Source: Verrucomicrobiia bacterium
GTDB taxonomy: Bacteria; Verrucomicrobiota; Verrucomicrobiia; Limisphaerales; DASXHY01
Direction: 5' to 3'
Assembly (NCBI GenBank): GCA_035629175.1
Contig: DASPIL010000096.1
Location: 1 to 64,000, forward strand
DNA: 64,000 nucleotides
Both the position numbers and the translations under genes were made by a program. The notes beneath the pieces were generated by a model. That model ran no database searches, was not told the origin of the DNA, and saw only the letters and a list, made by a program, of their open reading frames with translations. Within the stretch, counting starts at the first letter, position 1, and every line of letters starts with the position of its first letter. Below are positions 27,274 to 37,036 of the stretch, piece by piece.

Positions 27274-30200
27274 ATGAAAAACCGCTTACACCAAATGAAC
27301 TCACCTGGTTTGTGGGGAAAGATTCTGAGCCCGGTCCTGCGGGTGTGCGCGCTCCTCGTGCTGGTGGCGCAACCCAGCTCCGGCCAGACAACCAACGCCT
27401 TTGATGCCGCAAACGATCCCGCGTACGTTGGGTCCTTCGAAACCGGTCTGAATGGCGGGTTTGGATTCGGCCCCTGGACAGTTTCTGTTTCCGGCAATGG
27501 CGGCGCGTTCATCCAGAACAACGGCCCCAGCGGCAGTTCCTTCGATTTGTGGAACGAGTCGATCAACAGCCGAACCGTGGCAGTGAGGCCGTTCACTTCG
27601 CCGATGACGGCAGGGCAGGCGTTTTCGTTCCAGCGGCGATTGAATGGACTTGCGGGGTCGCCAAACACGAACGCAGTGATCCTGCAGGATGCGAGTGGCA
27701 ACACGATTTTTAGTTTCTGGCATGTCGGGGGTGACAACGACAACGGCCATTTCACGGATGCGGGAACAACCGACGGAGTGGCAACCGGCTTTGGATACAA
27801 TTTCCAGCAGTTCAACAGCTATTCATTCAAGCTGACGTCGCCGACAACGTATCTCTTCCGCAATCTGACGACGGGCGCATCGTTCACGGGGACCGTTTCC
27901 GGATCTATTGCACGGGTCGCCTTCTACCGCGGCAACGGGACGACGACGTCGGGAGGCGGCCAGGATTTTCAATTCGACATGCTCCAGCTGGTCTCCGATC
28001 CCGTGACTTTCGCCGGACATTCCCCAGCCGACCGCTCCTTCAGCGGCGTTCGCACCAATATCACTGTTCAGGCGGTGGATGGCGCTGTTGCAGTTAATAC
28101 CAACAGCATTGCGATGACAGTCGACGGCGCGAGCGTTACACCAGTGATCAAGCAGACAACAGGGATTACCACGATCAGTTACACGCCCGCTTCGCCCCTC
28201 AGCGCCGGAACACTGCATACCGCGAGGGTGGTCGTGGCGGACAACAACGGCACTCTTTTCACGAATGCCTGGAGCTTCACCACGGGCTTTGCTTCGCTGC
28301 CAGCGGTACTCGCTGGTCCAGTCGCTACCAGCAACGGGGTGGATGTAGTGATCTTCAATGCGGCGGGCAACCCTTGGATCGGAACGAATTACGATTCCAC
28401 CTCCAGCCGGACGCTCTTTTCGCGGATCAGCATGGTTTTCCACAACACGGCCGACGAGCCGGGCAACGGCGGGGGAGGATGCTATGGCGGGCTTCACTTT
28501 TTCAACGGCAACACCGAGCGATTGCTGACTGGCGAAACCTGGATTCGGACGACGTGGAGCGTCGATACCAAGAACGGCGGCGGCATCTCAGGTGAACCGG
28601 AATTGATTCCCAGCACCACTGTCATCGCGGGTGAATGGCACACGCTGGTGACGCGCGTCGATTACACGCCGGGTGGTAATGCGACCGCCAAAATCTGGCT
28701 CGACCCTGATTTCACCCAGACAGAAGCCGATCAGCCCAACCCGCCCCTCATCGTTTCCATCAACAACACGTTCGACAACATTCGGTTCCGATGTGGAAAC
28801 GCTCCATCCAGCGCTGAAGCCACGAACATCATCATCGCGACGCTGGGAACGGATGTTGGCTTTGCTGTTCCCGCCAACGTGACGTTCCAGGGGATTATTC
28901 CTGTGAACGGATCGGCAAGTATTCCAGCAACAACCCCGATTGGGGCACAGGTTGTAATGGGTGGTGCGCCGATCACGGGTATCACGCTGAAAGTAAATGG
29001 CGTCACGGTTTCCCCGGCCTTGAGCACGAATTCCGGCATCATCACGGTAAGCTATCAGCCGGGTGCGCCTCTGGCCGCGGGCACACTGCAGATGGTAGAA
29101 CTCGTGGTAACCGACAACAATGGAGGGGTGTTCACGAATCCGTGGAGCTTCACCACCGGTTATCCTTCCTTGCCGGTAACTGTTGCGGGACCCATCACCA
29201 CGGGTGGAGGCAATGATTACACGCTCTTCTCCGCAGCTGGCGATGCCTGGGTGGGTTCCAATTACAACACAAATTCCGGTTCGATCCTTTACACGCGTTA
29301 CAGCATGGTCTTCAACGACCTGAACAACGAAGGCGGCAGCGGCGGAGGATATGGCGGTTTGCATTTCATGCAGGACAACGACCAGAGGCTCATTGCCGGC
29401 AACGCCTGGGTCTCGCTTAATTGGAGTCTCGATGCAGCTGCAGCCCAGCAGGACCTTTTCCCGCTCACCTTTGTGAATCTCGGCGAATGGCACACCATTG
29501 TTGTGCGCACGGAATACCTGCCGGGGACGAACGACGTTGTGAAAGTCTGGCTCGATCCGGACTTCACGCATACTGAAGCCAACCAGCCAAACCCGCCTGT
29601 CGTGCTCGAAATCAATAACAGCTTCAACAATATCCGGCTTCGCTGCGGCGACGGAACGGCCAGCGCCACCTGGAGCAATATCATCATGGCTGCGACAGCA
29701 ACTGGCGTGGGCTTTCCGCCTTGGGTCGATGTGGTGTTCGATAACCAGTTCCCTGCGGATGCCGCAACTGCGGCTGCGGTCGGAACTTCAATCAGCGTGC
29801 GCGCGATTCCCGGCAGTTCCGGAATCAAAACGAGCACCATAAGCATGACCATCGATGGCAATCCCGTGACGCCGAGTTTCAGCGTCAACACGAACGGGAA
29901 TGTCATCATCAACTACCAGCCGGCCGCCGCATTCGAGGCAAATTCGAGCCATTTCGTGACTGTCAGCCTGACGGACTCAAATGACGCGCCCTATTCCGCC
30001 AGTTGGTCCTTCACGGTGGATGCGTTTCCAGCATTGCCCGTCACTCTTGAAGGGCAACTGGATGTTTTCGGCGGCGGCGGCGGCATCATCATCTACAGCA
30101 ATCTGAACGGCTGGATCGATGGCAATTACCAGAATACATCGACAAAAACGCTCTACGCTCGTTTCAGAATGACGTTCCTGGACCTGAATAATGAAACAGG

Positions 30201-30759
30201 CAACGGTGGGGGATTTGGAGGACTTCAGTTCTTCGAAGGGAATGCCGAACGGCTGATCATTGGCAACGCGTGGGCATCGGTCAATTGGAGTCTCGACGCC
30301 TCGGGCAACCAGGTGGATCTCGTTCCTCAACTTGCGGTTGCGCTGGGGGAATGGCATACGCTGGTCGTGCGAATCGACTTCAAGGCTGGCTCGAACGACG
30401 AGATCAAAGTCTGGCTCGATCCGGACTTCAACCGCAGCGAAGGCGCCCAGCTTCAGCCTGCGACGTCTCTCACGGCCAACAGCACCTTTGACAACATCCG
30501 TCTTCGTTGCGGCAATGGCAGCGCCTACGCGCAGTTCGACAGCATCATGTTCGCTGCAACGGCAGCAGGGATCGGATTCGCGGCTCCCGGTGTGCAGGCT
30601 GCCCTGACCATTCAGAACAACCAGTTGTCCTGGACGGGCACGGGTATCCTGGAGCAGGCACCAGCGCTGACCGGGCCCTGGACGGACGCCTCGACGCAAA
30701 CCAATCCGCAGGTTTTCAACGCAACGAATACAGCGACGTTTTATCGGTTGCGGCAATAG
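27274..30759 (+). CDS. Large secreted protein with three Ig plus lectin-like repeats
   Basis: A 1161-residue exported protein with a signal peptide ([17 protein letters not shown]). After a unique N-terminal beta domain (about 40-240) come three long repeats of about 280 residues, starting near 243, 535 and 818. Each has an Ig-like part, with a strand such as [12 protein letters not shown] and the closing SFTTG, then a concanavalin-like part with [15 protein letters not shown] and VWLDPDF. The last 65 residues ([13 protein letters not shown] to FYRLRQ) are a C-terminal module shared with other secreted proteins here. Probable role is binding a glycan or surface polymer. Function is unproven; the neighbouring kinase and pseudopilin suggest a system. 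Confidence 0.8.
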   Translation: MKNRLHQMNSPGLWGKILSPVLRVCALLVLVAQPSSGQTTNAFDAANDPAYVGSFETGLNGGFGFGPWTVSVSGNGGAFIQNNGPSGSSFDLWNESINSRTVAVRPFTSPMTAGQAFSFQRRLNGLAGSPNTNAVILQDASGNTIFSFWHVGGDNDNGHFTDAGTTDGVATGFGYNFQQFNSYSFKLTSPTTYLFRNLTTGASFTGTVSGSIARVAFYRGNGTTTSGGGQDFQFDMLQLVSDPVTFAGHSPADRSFSGVRTNITVQAVDGAVAVNTNSIAMTVDGASVTPVIKQTTGITTISYTPASPLSAGTLHTARVVVADNNGTLFTNAWSFTTGFASLPAVLAGPVATSNGVDVVIFNAAGNPWIGTNYDSTSSRTLFSRISMVFHNTADEPGNGGGGCYGGLHFFNGNTERLLTGETWIRTTWSVDTKNGGGISGEPELIPSTTVIAGEWHTLVTRVDYTPGGNATAKIWLDPDFTQTEADQPNPPLIVSINNTFDNIRFRCGNAPSSAEATNIIIATLGTDVGFAVPANVTFQGIIPVNGSASIPATTPIGAQVVMGGAPITGITLKVNGVTVSPALSTNSGIITVSYQPGAPLAAGTLQMVELVVTDNNGGVFTNPWSFTTGYPSLPVTVAGPITTGGGNDYTLFSAAGDAWVGSNYNTNSGSILYTRYSMVFNDLNNEGGSGGGYGGLHFMQDNDQRLIAGNAWVSLNWSLDAAAAQQDLFPLTFVNLGEWHTIVVRTEYLPGTNDVVKVWLDPDFTHTEANQPNPPVVLEINNSFNNIRLRCGDGTASATWSNIIMAATATGVGFPPWVDVVFDNQFPADAATAAAVGTSISVRAIPGSSGIKTSTISMTIDGNPVTPSFSVNTNGNVIINYQPAAAFEANSSHFVTVSLTDSNDAPYSASWSFTVDAFPALPVTLEGQLDVFGGGGGIIIYSNLNGWIDGNYQNTSTKTLYARFRMTFLDLNNETGNGGGFGGLQFFEGNAERLIIGNAWASVNWSLDASGNQVDLVPQLAVALGEWHTLVVRIDFKAGSNDEIKVWLDPDFNRSEGAQLQPATSLTANSTFDNIRLRCGNGSAYAQFDSIMFAATAAGIGFAAPGVQAALTIQNNQLSWTGTGILEQAPALTGPWTDASTQTNPQVFNATNTATFYRLRQ

Positions 30760-30856
30760 CAGGTGGTTGGTGGTTCGATCCCACGGTGGCGGGGCGCAAG
30801 CCCTGCCACCTGTTCGAAACCACTCGCTGCAGCGAGCAGCAGCCTACGACAGCATC

Positions 30857-31792
30857 ATGAATCCAATCTCGAAAGATAAATGTGACTTTTTCTCTGGGCG
30901 CCGCAACTGTTCGGTACGTTGGATACACCGCAGCGGTTTCACTCTGATTGAACTGCTCGTGGTCATTGCAATCATTGCAATCCTGGCGGCAATGCTTCTT
31001 CCCGCGTTGAGCAAGGCAAAGAGAAAAACGCAGCAAGCCAATTGCCTCAGCAACCAAAAGCAACTTTCCCTGGCGTGGGTCATGTATGCGTCCGACAATT
31101 CCGACCGTGTGGTGGGATTCAGCACCGATCCGGGTGCCGCCACGCCGAATTGGCGCGTCCAAGCCGACAGGGTGCCTGACCCCGCGCCGGCGGACGTGAC
31201 GGGCAACGCGCTCGTTGTCTGGAAAGTTGAGCGCGGTTATCGAAACGGTCCCCTTTACCCCTATGCGCCGAATCCCGGCATCATGCATTGCCCGGGTGAC
31301 ATCCGCGCCACGATTCCGAATCACTTTGCATGGACGAGTTATTCCGGAGTCAACGGTTTCGCGAATGGCGACACGGCCTACGAGAACCTTCCCGGATTCA
31401 TCATGAAACAGTCGCAGGTGTTGCATCCAAGTGACCGGTTTCTCTGGGTGGAGGAATCCGATTCACAACAGATCACGGTTGGCGGCCAGCTATGCGGAGA
31501 AAACGTCCGCACGTGGGACATGACGGTGGGAAATCCGGCAATCAATTTCGTCAACGCCCGATGGGGAGATTCCCCCGCGGCGTTTCATGGGCGAAGCAGC
31601 ACGTTTAGTTTCGCCGACGGCCACACCGAGGCGCATAAGTGGGTGAGTGATGCGGTGATCAGGTTCGCCAACAGCATGAACCCCCGCAAATTCACGATCA
31701 CCGGTGGCGCTGAAGGATCCGCAGCCCAGGCCAATGCGAAGGAGGATCTATACTACGTGGCCAGTCATAACCCGACGGTCCTCAATCCGTAG
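30857..31792 (+). CDS. PulG-type pseudopilin with H-X9-DG ending
   Basis: A 311-residue pseudopilin. The leader is [19 protein letters not shown], quoted by its core FTLIELLVV, then the stalk [28 protein letters not shown]. The C-terminal part has MHCPGD, a [11 protein letters not shown] stretch and [13 protein letters not shown], the H-X9-DG motif. I take the ATG at 30857 ([12 protein letters not shown]); earlier in-frame starts lie in the gap. It begins 97 bases after the large secreted protein and repeats the arrangement seen at 19646-21174. Probable partner or minor pseudopilin for secretion of the upstream protein. Confidence 0.85.
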   Translation: MNPISKDKCDFFSGRRNCSVRWIHRSGFTLIELLVVIAIIAILAAMLLPALSKAKRKTQQANCLSNQKQLSLAWVMYASDNSDRVVGFSTDPGAATPNWRVQADRVPDPAPADVTGNALVVWKVERGYRNGPLYPYAPNPGIMHCPGDIRATIPNHFAWTSYSGVNGFANGDTAYENLPGFIMKQSQVLHPSDRFLWVEESDSQQITVGGQLCGENVRTWDMTVGNPAINFVNARWGDSPAAFHGRSSTFSFADGHTEAHKWVSDAVIRFANSMNPRKFTITGGAEGSAAQANAKEDLYYVASHNPTVLNP

Positions 31793-31831
31793 GATTCAAA
31801 CGGGAGGGCAGGGTTGCCGGTTCGCGGACTG

Positions 31832-32185
31832 TCACGGCGGAGACTTGACTGGCAGGTGATCGTTGAATGTCACGGAAACGCGCTTGCCGCCCAGGCGCGT
31901 TATGACAATTCCCGCCTGCTCCAGAAACGCTGTCTCAATGAGCTTCAATGTGTCTTCCCGCGTCGACATGGAAGAAGAACGCGCTGTGATTGCACGGTAG
32001 TGCAGTTTCACGTCCGAAGATTCTATCATCTCACACCGTGAAAGGTCCTTGTAGATCGTCAGGACCTGTTCGGCCGGAACGTTCTTGAGCTCGACCATGC
32101 CAGCAGGCGGCTCCGCAGCGAACGCTGCGAAAGTGACAACTGCGACAGCGGTCGTTGCAACGATCCATTGATCGGGTTTTTTCAT
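31832..32185 (-). CDS. Secretin N-domain-like small exported protein
   Basis: A 117-residue exported protein. Signal segment VATTAVAVVTFAAFAAE, then a single alpha/beta unit (MVELKNVPAEQVLTIYKDLSRCEMIESSDV, quoted by VPAEQVLTIYKDLS) that resembles the small N-terminal domains of secretins such as GspD. No secretin barrel is present, so this is a stand-alone domain. It follows the STAS-like gene by 31 bases on the same strand. It could be a periplasmic adaptor, but the assignment is pattern-based. Confidence 0.6.
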   Translation of the reverse strand: MKKPDQWIVATTAVAVVTFAAFAAEPPAGMVELKNVPAEQVLTIYKDLSRCEMIESSDVKLHYRAITARSSSMSTREDTLKLIETAFLEQAGIVITRLGGKRVSVTFNDHLPVKSPP

Positions 32186-32216
32186 ATTTCAACCATCGCG
32201 TTTGTAATTAATCCAA

Positions 32217-32576
32217 TCAAAGCGCCTCGACGGCTTGAATCAGCTTCTTGAACACGAGCGTTCGGGGCGCCCGCGTGTAGTGGAACGCCGAAAGGATGTT
32301 GAAGCCGATGTCCTTGGCCTGGTCGGGGATGACGCGAATCACGCGACCAATGCCGTGCCGATCGCATAGTTCCATGGTTGCACCAATTGGCCGCGCGCAT
32401 TCCGGTTCGATGGATTCCGCACGTTCCAGATCCGTGATCAGTGTGAAGCCGGGGGTGAAATCCTTGATCACCTCGCGCAGATCGCCCTCGCCATTCTGCA
32501 GCTCAGCCATCGTCACACGCCCCGCGAAGATCAGGTGCAAGATCTGCCGGGGCTTGTTTGCGGTCACCAAATACAT
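32217..32576 (-). CDS. STAS/SpoIIAA-like protein
   Basis: A 119-residue soluble protein with the alternating strand-helix order of the SpoIIAA-like/STAS family: ILHLIFAGRVTMAELQNG, FTLITDLERAESIEP and IGRVIRVIPDQAKDIGFNIL. The Ser or Thr that is phosphorylated in true anti-sigma antagonists is not in the usual place, so it may be a structural relative rather than an antagonist. It is probably co-transcribed with the secretin-domain-like gene, from a start region shared with the divergent gene at 32734. Confidence 0.65.
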   Translation of the reverse strand: MYLVTANKPRQILHLIFAGRVTMAELQNGEGDLREVIKDFTPGFTLITDLERAESIEPECARPIGATMELCDRHGIGRVIRVIPDQAKDIGFNILSAFHYTRAPRTLVFKKLIQAVEAL

Positions 32577-32733
32577 TTGAAATAAGCTGCATCACTTCGG
32601 GGTTCGCGTCAGCATCGAATCCGTGGGCGCCCGCATGATTTTCCTGACGCGATTCCAAGTCGCATCCCGCGCCAGACGGGACGCCGTGAGGCAAAAATTT
32701 GAATCAATAACGGGGAGAAGGTGTCCGAGGAAT

Positions 32734-33366
32734 ATGAACTCGACCTCCTTCGCATCGATCATGGTCTTGGCAGCGTTCCTAAGTTTTGTCCTTGCGCCGC
32801 GCGTGAGTTTGAACGCTGCGGAAATTCATGCTGACACTGCCGTGCAACCCGACGATCGCGACAGGCAGGTTCTTCAAGCGGCGTTGCTCCACGTTCTGGC
32901 GGACCCCAAATTCAATCTGACGCGGTCCACGAATGCTAATGCTGTTTTCCTCAACGTCAGGAACCCGGACAAGACGGGGATGTTGCGGCCCGGGCAAATG
33001 GCGCAGGACATCGGTGAAGGTCGTACGATCCCGTCTTTCATCCAGACAAACTTGCTGAGCCGAAACCAAAAGCCTGGCAGCACCTACGACTCCGTGCCGG
33101 TTTCGTTTGCTGAATTGAAGTTCGATCCGAAAATCGTCGTGGCGGATATTTCGTCGGAGTCGAAGAAATGGCCGTTTGCGAAGGCGCATCCATCGGCACG
33201 TGGATGGTTTGAAGCGTGGCTGCCAGGTTATTCTGAAGACGGCAAGCAGGCAGTCGTCCGATCCTGGGTCGGACCTTCACCGCATGGCGCGATGGCGACT
33301 ATTTTCCTGGAGAAAGAGCAGGGCGGGTGGGTGGTCAAGTGGCATCATATCGCACACTTCGCCTAG
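32734..33366 (+). CDS. Exported hypothetical protein
   Basis: A 210-residue protein with a signal peptide (SFASIMVLAAFLSFVLAPRVSLNAAE). The body (DDRDRQVLQAALLHVLADPKFNL onward, ending WVVKWHHIAHFA) has a pattern of a small alpha/beta periplasmic protein but no family I recognise. I choose the ATG at 32734 because it gives the signal peptide and is preceded by GGGGAGAAGG. It diverges from the STAS-like operon and stands before the AI-2E permease gene, from which 198 bases of featureless sequence separate it. Confidence 0.6.
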   Translation: MNSTSFASIMVLAAFLSFVLAPRVSLNAAEIHADTAVQPDDRDRQVLQAALLHVLADPKFNLTRSTNANAVFLNVRNPDKTGMLRPGQMAQDIGEGRTIPSFIQTNLLSRNQKPGSTYDSVPVSFAELKFDPKIVVADISSESKKWPFAKAHPSARGWFEAWLPGYSEDGKQAVVRSWVGPSPHGAMATIFLEKEQGGWVVKWHHIAHFA

Positions 33367-33564
33367 TTTGTTTTCTAGGTTGCATCCGTACGGCCTGAGC
33401 CTGGACCGAAGGACCCGTAGGCCAGTGCGGACCTGGCACGGCGTTGATGCTGAGGCAGTGCGATCGATGTGCGAGCCACCCGTTTGGATTCTAGGGCATC
33501 ACCCCAATGGCACTTGCCGTTCACTCGCGGTAACTAAGTGCGGCTCGCGCGCGGCTTGGCACGC

Positions 33565-34683
33565 ATGACTCAACCCAATGAAAACGCCGGACCGGCATCA
33601 GAGCAGGAAAGCTTCTGGTCGAGGAACCAGCTTTCTGCAGTCGTCCTCCTGGCCGCAACAATCCTGCTCCTGATCGGATGTTTCCTCGTCACCAAACCGT
33701 TTCTTCCAGCGCTCGCGTGGGCCGTCGCGCTCGCGATCATTGGAGAGCCGGCATACCGATGGATCAAAAAGCACGTTCGAAAGCCAGGACTCGCAGCGGC
33801 GCTCTCTGTCGTGCTGGTGTCGCTCGTGATCGCAGCTCCGGTCGCGCTCATGCTGCAGGCAGTGATCAGCAAGGCATCATCCACCGTGCGATCGCTGCAA
33901 TCGGGCGAATTGCAGAAGTCGATCGAGAAAGCCGCGGAGTCCAATCCGCGCTTCGGCCAGGCGTGGGATTGGGTGAAGAAGGAGGGCGGGGCGAAAGCCA
34001 TTCTCGAACAGGCAGCGCCTGCCGGGAATGCCGTAGTGAAGCCGACTGTCGGAGGAACGATCTGGAGCCTGGTGACGTTCCTGATCACGTTGTTCATGCT
34101 GTTTTATTTCTGGCGCGACCGCTCGGTGTTCATCGATTACATCCGGGATTTCCTGCCGCTGACGGACCGCGAAACCAACCAGGTGTTCAATCGCTTCAGG
34201 GACACGGTGCACGCCAGCATTTACGGAACCCTCGTGGTGGCAACGTTGCAAGGCGTGCTGGGAGGCTTGATGTTTTGGTGGCTGGGCTTGCCCGCTCCGT
34301 TGTTGTGGGGCTTTGCGATGGGCCTGCTCTCCGTGATTCCAGTGCTGGGCGCCTTTGTAATCTGGATTCCCGCGGCCGTGTTCCTCGCGGTGCAGGGCGA
34401 TTGGACGAAGGCAGTGATCCTGACTGTTTGGGGAACGGTCGTGGTGGGATTGATCGACAACCTTCTGTATCCCGTTCTGGTCGGAAAAAAACTCCGACTG
34501 CACACTGTGCCCGTGTTTATCGGCATCGTTGGCGGCCTGATGGTTTTCGGCGCCGCCGGCCTGGTCCTCGGACCCGTGCTTCTCGCGCTCACAGATGCCG
34601 TGTTGTGCATCTGGCGCAGTCGAACTGCGAACGGAAAGACTGCTGATGCAGTTACCAACGCGACCGCTGCCAGGAAGGCCTGA
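33565..34683 (+). CDS. AI-2E family transporter
   Basis: A 372-residue membrane protein of the AI-2E (PerM/TqsA) family. Segments SAVVLLAATILLLIGCFLV, AAALSVVLVSLVIAAPVALML, WSLVTFLITLFMLFYF and a long C-terminal group with GFAMGLLSVIPVLGAFVIWIPAAVFL are visible; the family motif GLIDNLLYPVLVGKKLRLHTVPVFIGIVGGL is represented by GLIDNLLYPVLVGKKL. The proteins are known as exporters or Na+/H+-type transporters; the name AI-2E is historical. The ATG at 33565 (MTQPNENAG) is used. Downstream small membrane genes start after 87 bases. Confidence 0.9.
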   Translation: MTQPNENAGPASEQESFWSRNQLSAVVLLAATILLLIGCFLVTKPFLPALAWAVALAIIGEPAYRWIKKHVRKPGLAAALSVVLVSLVIAAPVALMLQAVISKASSTVRSLQSGELQKSIEKAAESNPRFGQAWDWVKKEGGAKAILEQAAPAGNAVVKPTVGGTIWSLVTFLITLFMLFYFWRDRSVFIDYIRDFLPLTDRETNQVFNRFRDTVHASIYGTLVVATLQGVLGGLMFWWLGLPAPLLWGFAMGLLSVIPVLGAFVIWIPAAVFLAVQGDWTKAVILTVWGTVVVGLIDNLLYPVLVGKKLRLHTVPVFIGIVGGLMVFGAAGLVLGPVLLALTDAVLCIWRSRTANGKTADAVTNATAARKA

Positions 34684-34770
34684 TGACTCTCCTGAAGCCG
34701 GTGCGGGTAACACCCAAGTTGGGATTGGCGGCTTTGCTGTGAAGTTTTGCAGGTGAAGGCATTTCCCGTT

Positions 34771-34986
34771 ATGCAGCGATGGATTTGCATCGCCGTCCTT
34801 GGAGCCAGCCTTGCATCCGCTCAAGCGTGTCCCGTCTGCCAAACGGGCACAGGCCAGGAGGTTAGGGCGAAAATATTTGGAGGGAGCTTCGCCTTGAATG
34901 CCCTGGCGCTGATGTCGCCGGTTCCGGTGCTCCTGGTTGCGGCATATGCCATTTCCCATTGGCTCGGAAGGGACGATTCGAAATGA
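34771..34986 (+). CDS. Small membrane protein with CPVC motif
   Basis: A 71-residue protein from the ATG at 34771. Signal or anchor segment WICIAVLGASLASAQA, then ACPVCQTGTGQ, then a second membrane segment PVPVLLVAAYAISHWL. The CxxC pair may bind metal or undergo redox change in the periplasm, but this is inference. Its stop overlaps the ATG of the DUF2243 gene by 4 bases (ATGA), so they are translated together. A TTG start at 34747 would lengthen it by 8 residues. Confidence 0.65.
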   Translation: MQRWICIAVLGASLASAQACPVCQTGTGQEVRAKIFGGSFALNALALMSPVPVLLVAAYAISHWLGRDDSK

Positions 34987-35498
34987 ACACAACGACTTCA
35001 GGATTCAAGCCGCTTATTCGTTCGGGAATCTTCCTCGGCATTGGGCTGGGCGGGTTCTTTGACGGGATCGTATTTCATCAATTGCTCCAGCTTCACAGCA
35101 TGATGACGGCACGGCTTCCGAAGGACACCGTCGCCAATGTTGAAGTGAACATGTTCTGGGACGGATTGTTTCACGCGTTCACCTGGACGATGTCCGTGAT
35201 CGGGCTGATCCTGCTGTGGCGCGCTGTGACCAGGCACCGCGTGCCGCTTTCGACAAAATGTTTTGTGGGTTCGATGTTGCTCGGATGGGGCCTGTTTAAT
35301 TTCATCGAAGGATTGATCGACCATCACATTCTTCACCTGCATCACGTGGTGGAGCGGTTGGGCGTTTCGGTCTTTGACTACGCTTTCCTGGGTTCAGGCG
35401 TGATTCTGATCCTGGTGGGATGGGCGATGGTTCGGACCGGAAAGAAAGATGAGAATCTCCTCGCAGCAGCTCATGCCACGCGCGCGGGCGCGCATTAA
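34983..35498 (+). CDS. DUF2243 multi-span membrane protein
   Basis: A 171-residue membrane protein. It matches the DUF2243 pattern: GIFLGIGLGGFFDGIVFHQLLQ, WDGLFHAFTWTMSVIGLILLW, GWGLFNFIEGLIDHHILHLHHV and a last segment LGSGVILILVGWAM. The conserved His residues (FHQ, LFHAF, DHHILHLHH) hint at metal or heme contact. The family has no proven function. It starts on the stop of the CPVC protein, an unusual pairing that suggests a joint metal or redox role. Confidence 0.8.
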   Translation: MNTTTSGFKPLIRSGIFLGIGLGGFFDGIVFHQLLQLHSMMTARLPKDTVANVEVNMFWDGLFHAFTWTMSVIGLILLWRAVTRHRVPLSTKCFVGSMLLGWGLFNFIEGLIDHHILHLHHVVERLGVSVFDYAFLGSGVILILVGWAMVRTGKKDENLLAAAHATRAGAH

Positions 35499-35529
35499 CG
35501 CAGGGCCCTGGCCGAGGATGTGACCACGC

Positions 35530-36516
35530 TCAGAGAAGGCCCGAGCGCGTTGCCGCATGGCGCGCAGCGCCGATCAGCGCCGCCTTGTCGTTCAAGATCA
35601 CGCGCACCGGAATTGCCCCGAGCAAATCTTTCATCCGCCCCTGGCCGATGAAGCTCCGCAAAAACGATCCATCCTGAAGTTTCGCCGCGATCTTTGGAGC
35701 GATGCCGCCGCCGAGATAAAGCCCCCCCGTCGCCAGGAATTTCAGGGAAAGATTTGCAGCTTCGGCGCCATAATAACCAACGAACAGGTCGAGGGTTTGA
35801 ACGCAGAGCGGACAGGTCTGCGCGAGGCCCGCCTTGGTGATTGCGACGGCGGGATCGACGCGCCGGAATTCTTCAGTCAGCCAGCCGGGTTCCTCACCAT
35901 GGCCGCTGTCGCGCAGGAATTGATATACGTGGTAAAAGCCGGGTCCCGATAACACGTGCTCCCAGCTGGGTTGAACAAAGCGTTCGCGGAGGTAAGCCAG
36001 CAGTTCAGCGTCGAGATCCGTCCGCGGAGCGAAATCGGCATGCCCGCCTTCGGATGCGATCGCAATATATTCAGATCCGGTCCAGAGCAGCGCCGCCTGT
36101 CCCAGCCCCGTTCCCGCGGAGATGATCGCGAGATTGCCATTGCGCGCGGGACTTCCCGCATTGAGCACGATGACCTCGCCGGGTTCCAGGGTGCTGATGC
36201 CGTAAGCATTCGCTTGCAGGTCGTTCAGGAGGAAAACGCGGTCGAGCTTCAGTTCGCGCTGCAGTTCCTCAGCATCGACGATCCATGAAAGGTTGGTCAG
36301 TTGAGCGCGGCCGTCGCGGATGGGTCCAGCAACTCCGAACGCGCCGATGCGAACTGGCACCGAGTGATCAGAGGTGAAGCGTTGAATGATGGCGCAAAGG
36401 CTGTCGTGGTCGCGGCTGCGGTAAGTCGCCTCCGGGCCGCGGACCAGTTGACCGCCTTCCACGTTGAACCAGGCGAGGTTGACTTTGGTTCCGCCGATGT
36501 CGCCAGCGAGGATCAT
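35530..36516 (-). CDS. glk: Glucokinase
   Basis: A 328-residue glucokinase of the enterobacterial Glk type, which phosphorylates glucose with ATP. The phosphate motif LAGDIGGTKVNLAW is at the N-terminus; NLSWIVDAEEL, LNDLQANAYG, GTGLGQA and SEGGHADFAPR carry the glucose contacts, followed by RVFVQPSWEHVLSGPGFY-like substrate closure (quoted by WEHVLSGPGFYHVY). A GTG at 36549 could add 11 residues, but the ATG at 36516 begins right at the fold. It stands alone, read toward the DUF2243 gene. The region 36517-36680 holds no gene I can support. Confidence 0.93.
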   Translation of the reverse strand: MILAGDIGGTKVNLAWFNVEGGQLVRGPEATYRSRDHDSLCAIIQRFTSDHSVPVRIGAFGVAGPIRDGRAQLTNLSWIVDAEELQRELKLDRVFLLNDLQANAYGISTLEPGEVIVLNAGSPARNGNLAIISAGTGLGQAALLWTGSEYIAIASEGGHADFAPRTDLDAELLAYLRERFVQPSWEHVLSGPGFYHVYQFLRDSGHGEEPGWLTEEFRRVDPAVAITKAGLAQTCPLCVQTLDLFVGYYGAEAANLSLKFLATGGLYLGGGIAPKIAAKLQDGSFLRSFIGQGRMKDLLGAIPVRVILNDKAALIGAARHAATRSGLL

Positions 36517-36680
36517 GGGCGGAAAATGTCCGGACGGGCCGGGAATCACAAGGGAGATGTTTCCCCGGCCCGTGCTCCGATCGCGGAAGGCGCTCGGCCA
36601 GCGTAAGCCTCACACATGTGAGCCGTGGAACCTGCCTGTGCGCGACTCAGTCCCAATGCTCAATCCCGCTTGCGCGATGT

Positions 36681-36854
36681 TTAACTCCCGGAGGAACGAT
36701 CGCGATCCGCCGTTCGGTCGGCATATTCGTCGTGGAGGACTTCGCCATCAGTGCGCACGCCTGCATTGGCGCGATTGCGAACGGCGAGGTAGAACGTCAC
36801 GGCAGCGATCACAAAGACCGCAAGAACTGGAATGACCCATTCATAGAAAAACAT
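36681..36854 (-). CDS. Small single-span membrane protein (57 residues)
   Basis: A 57-residue protein starting at the ATG at 36854 with a near-perfect ribosome site (GAAGGAGG, 4 bases upstream). Residues 7-25 form one membrane helix (VIPVLAVFVIAAVTFYLAV), and the C-terminal 30 residues are charged (RTDGEVLHDEYADRTADRDRS in part). Its shape resembles small inner-membrane regulators or accessory subunits, but no family is certain. It lies between glk and the receiver-kinase cluster. Confidence 0.7.
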   Translation of the reverse strand: MFFYEWVIPVLAVFVIAAVTFYLAVRNRANAGVRTDGEVLHDEYADRTADRDRSSGS

Positions 36855-36998
36855 AGTGCCTCCTTCTCGTGTTCACTGGTTGGCGGATGCTGCGCGGGCA
36901 AGCTGTCCATGCTGGAACAGGAGCCCGGAGGTCCGGGCGTGCCTTGGTATTGCGTGCCCTTGTTGGTTTCATAAAGCAATGGCTCAAGCTAGCACACG

Positions 36999-37013
36999 TT
37001 GCGATTCGCAACA
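36999..37013. promoter_or_regulatory. Perfect palindrome upstream of the receiver-kinase cluster
   Basis: Half-sites GTTGCGA and TCGCAAC flank a single T, 24 bases before the possible GTG start of the first kinase. The symmetry fits an operator or a binding site for a dimeric regulator. Confidence 0.4.
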
Positions 37014-37036
37014 TCGGGTTTTAACCGCAGCTGCCA

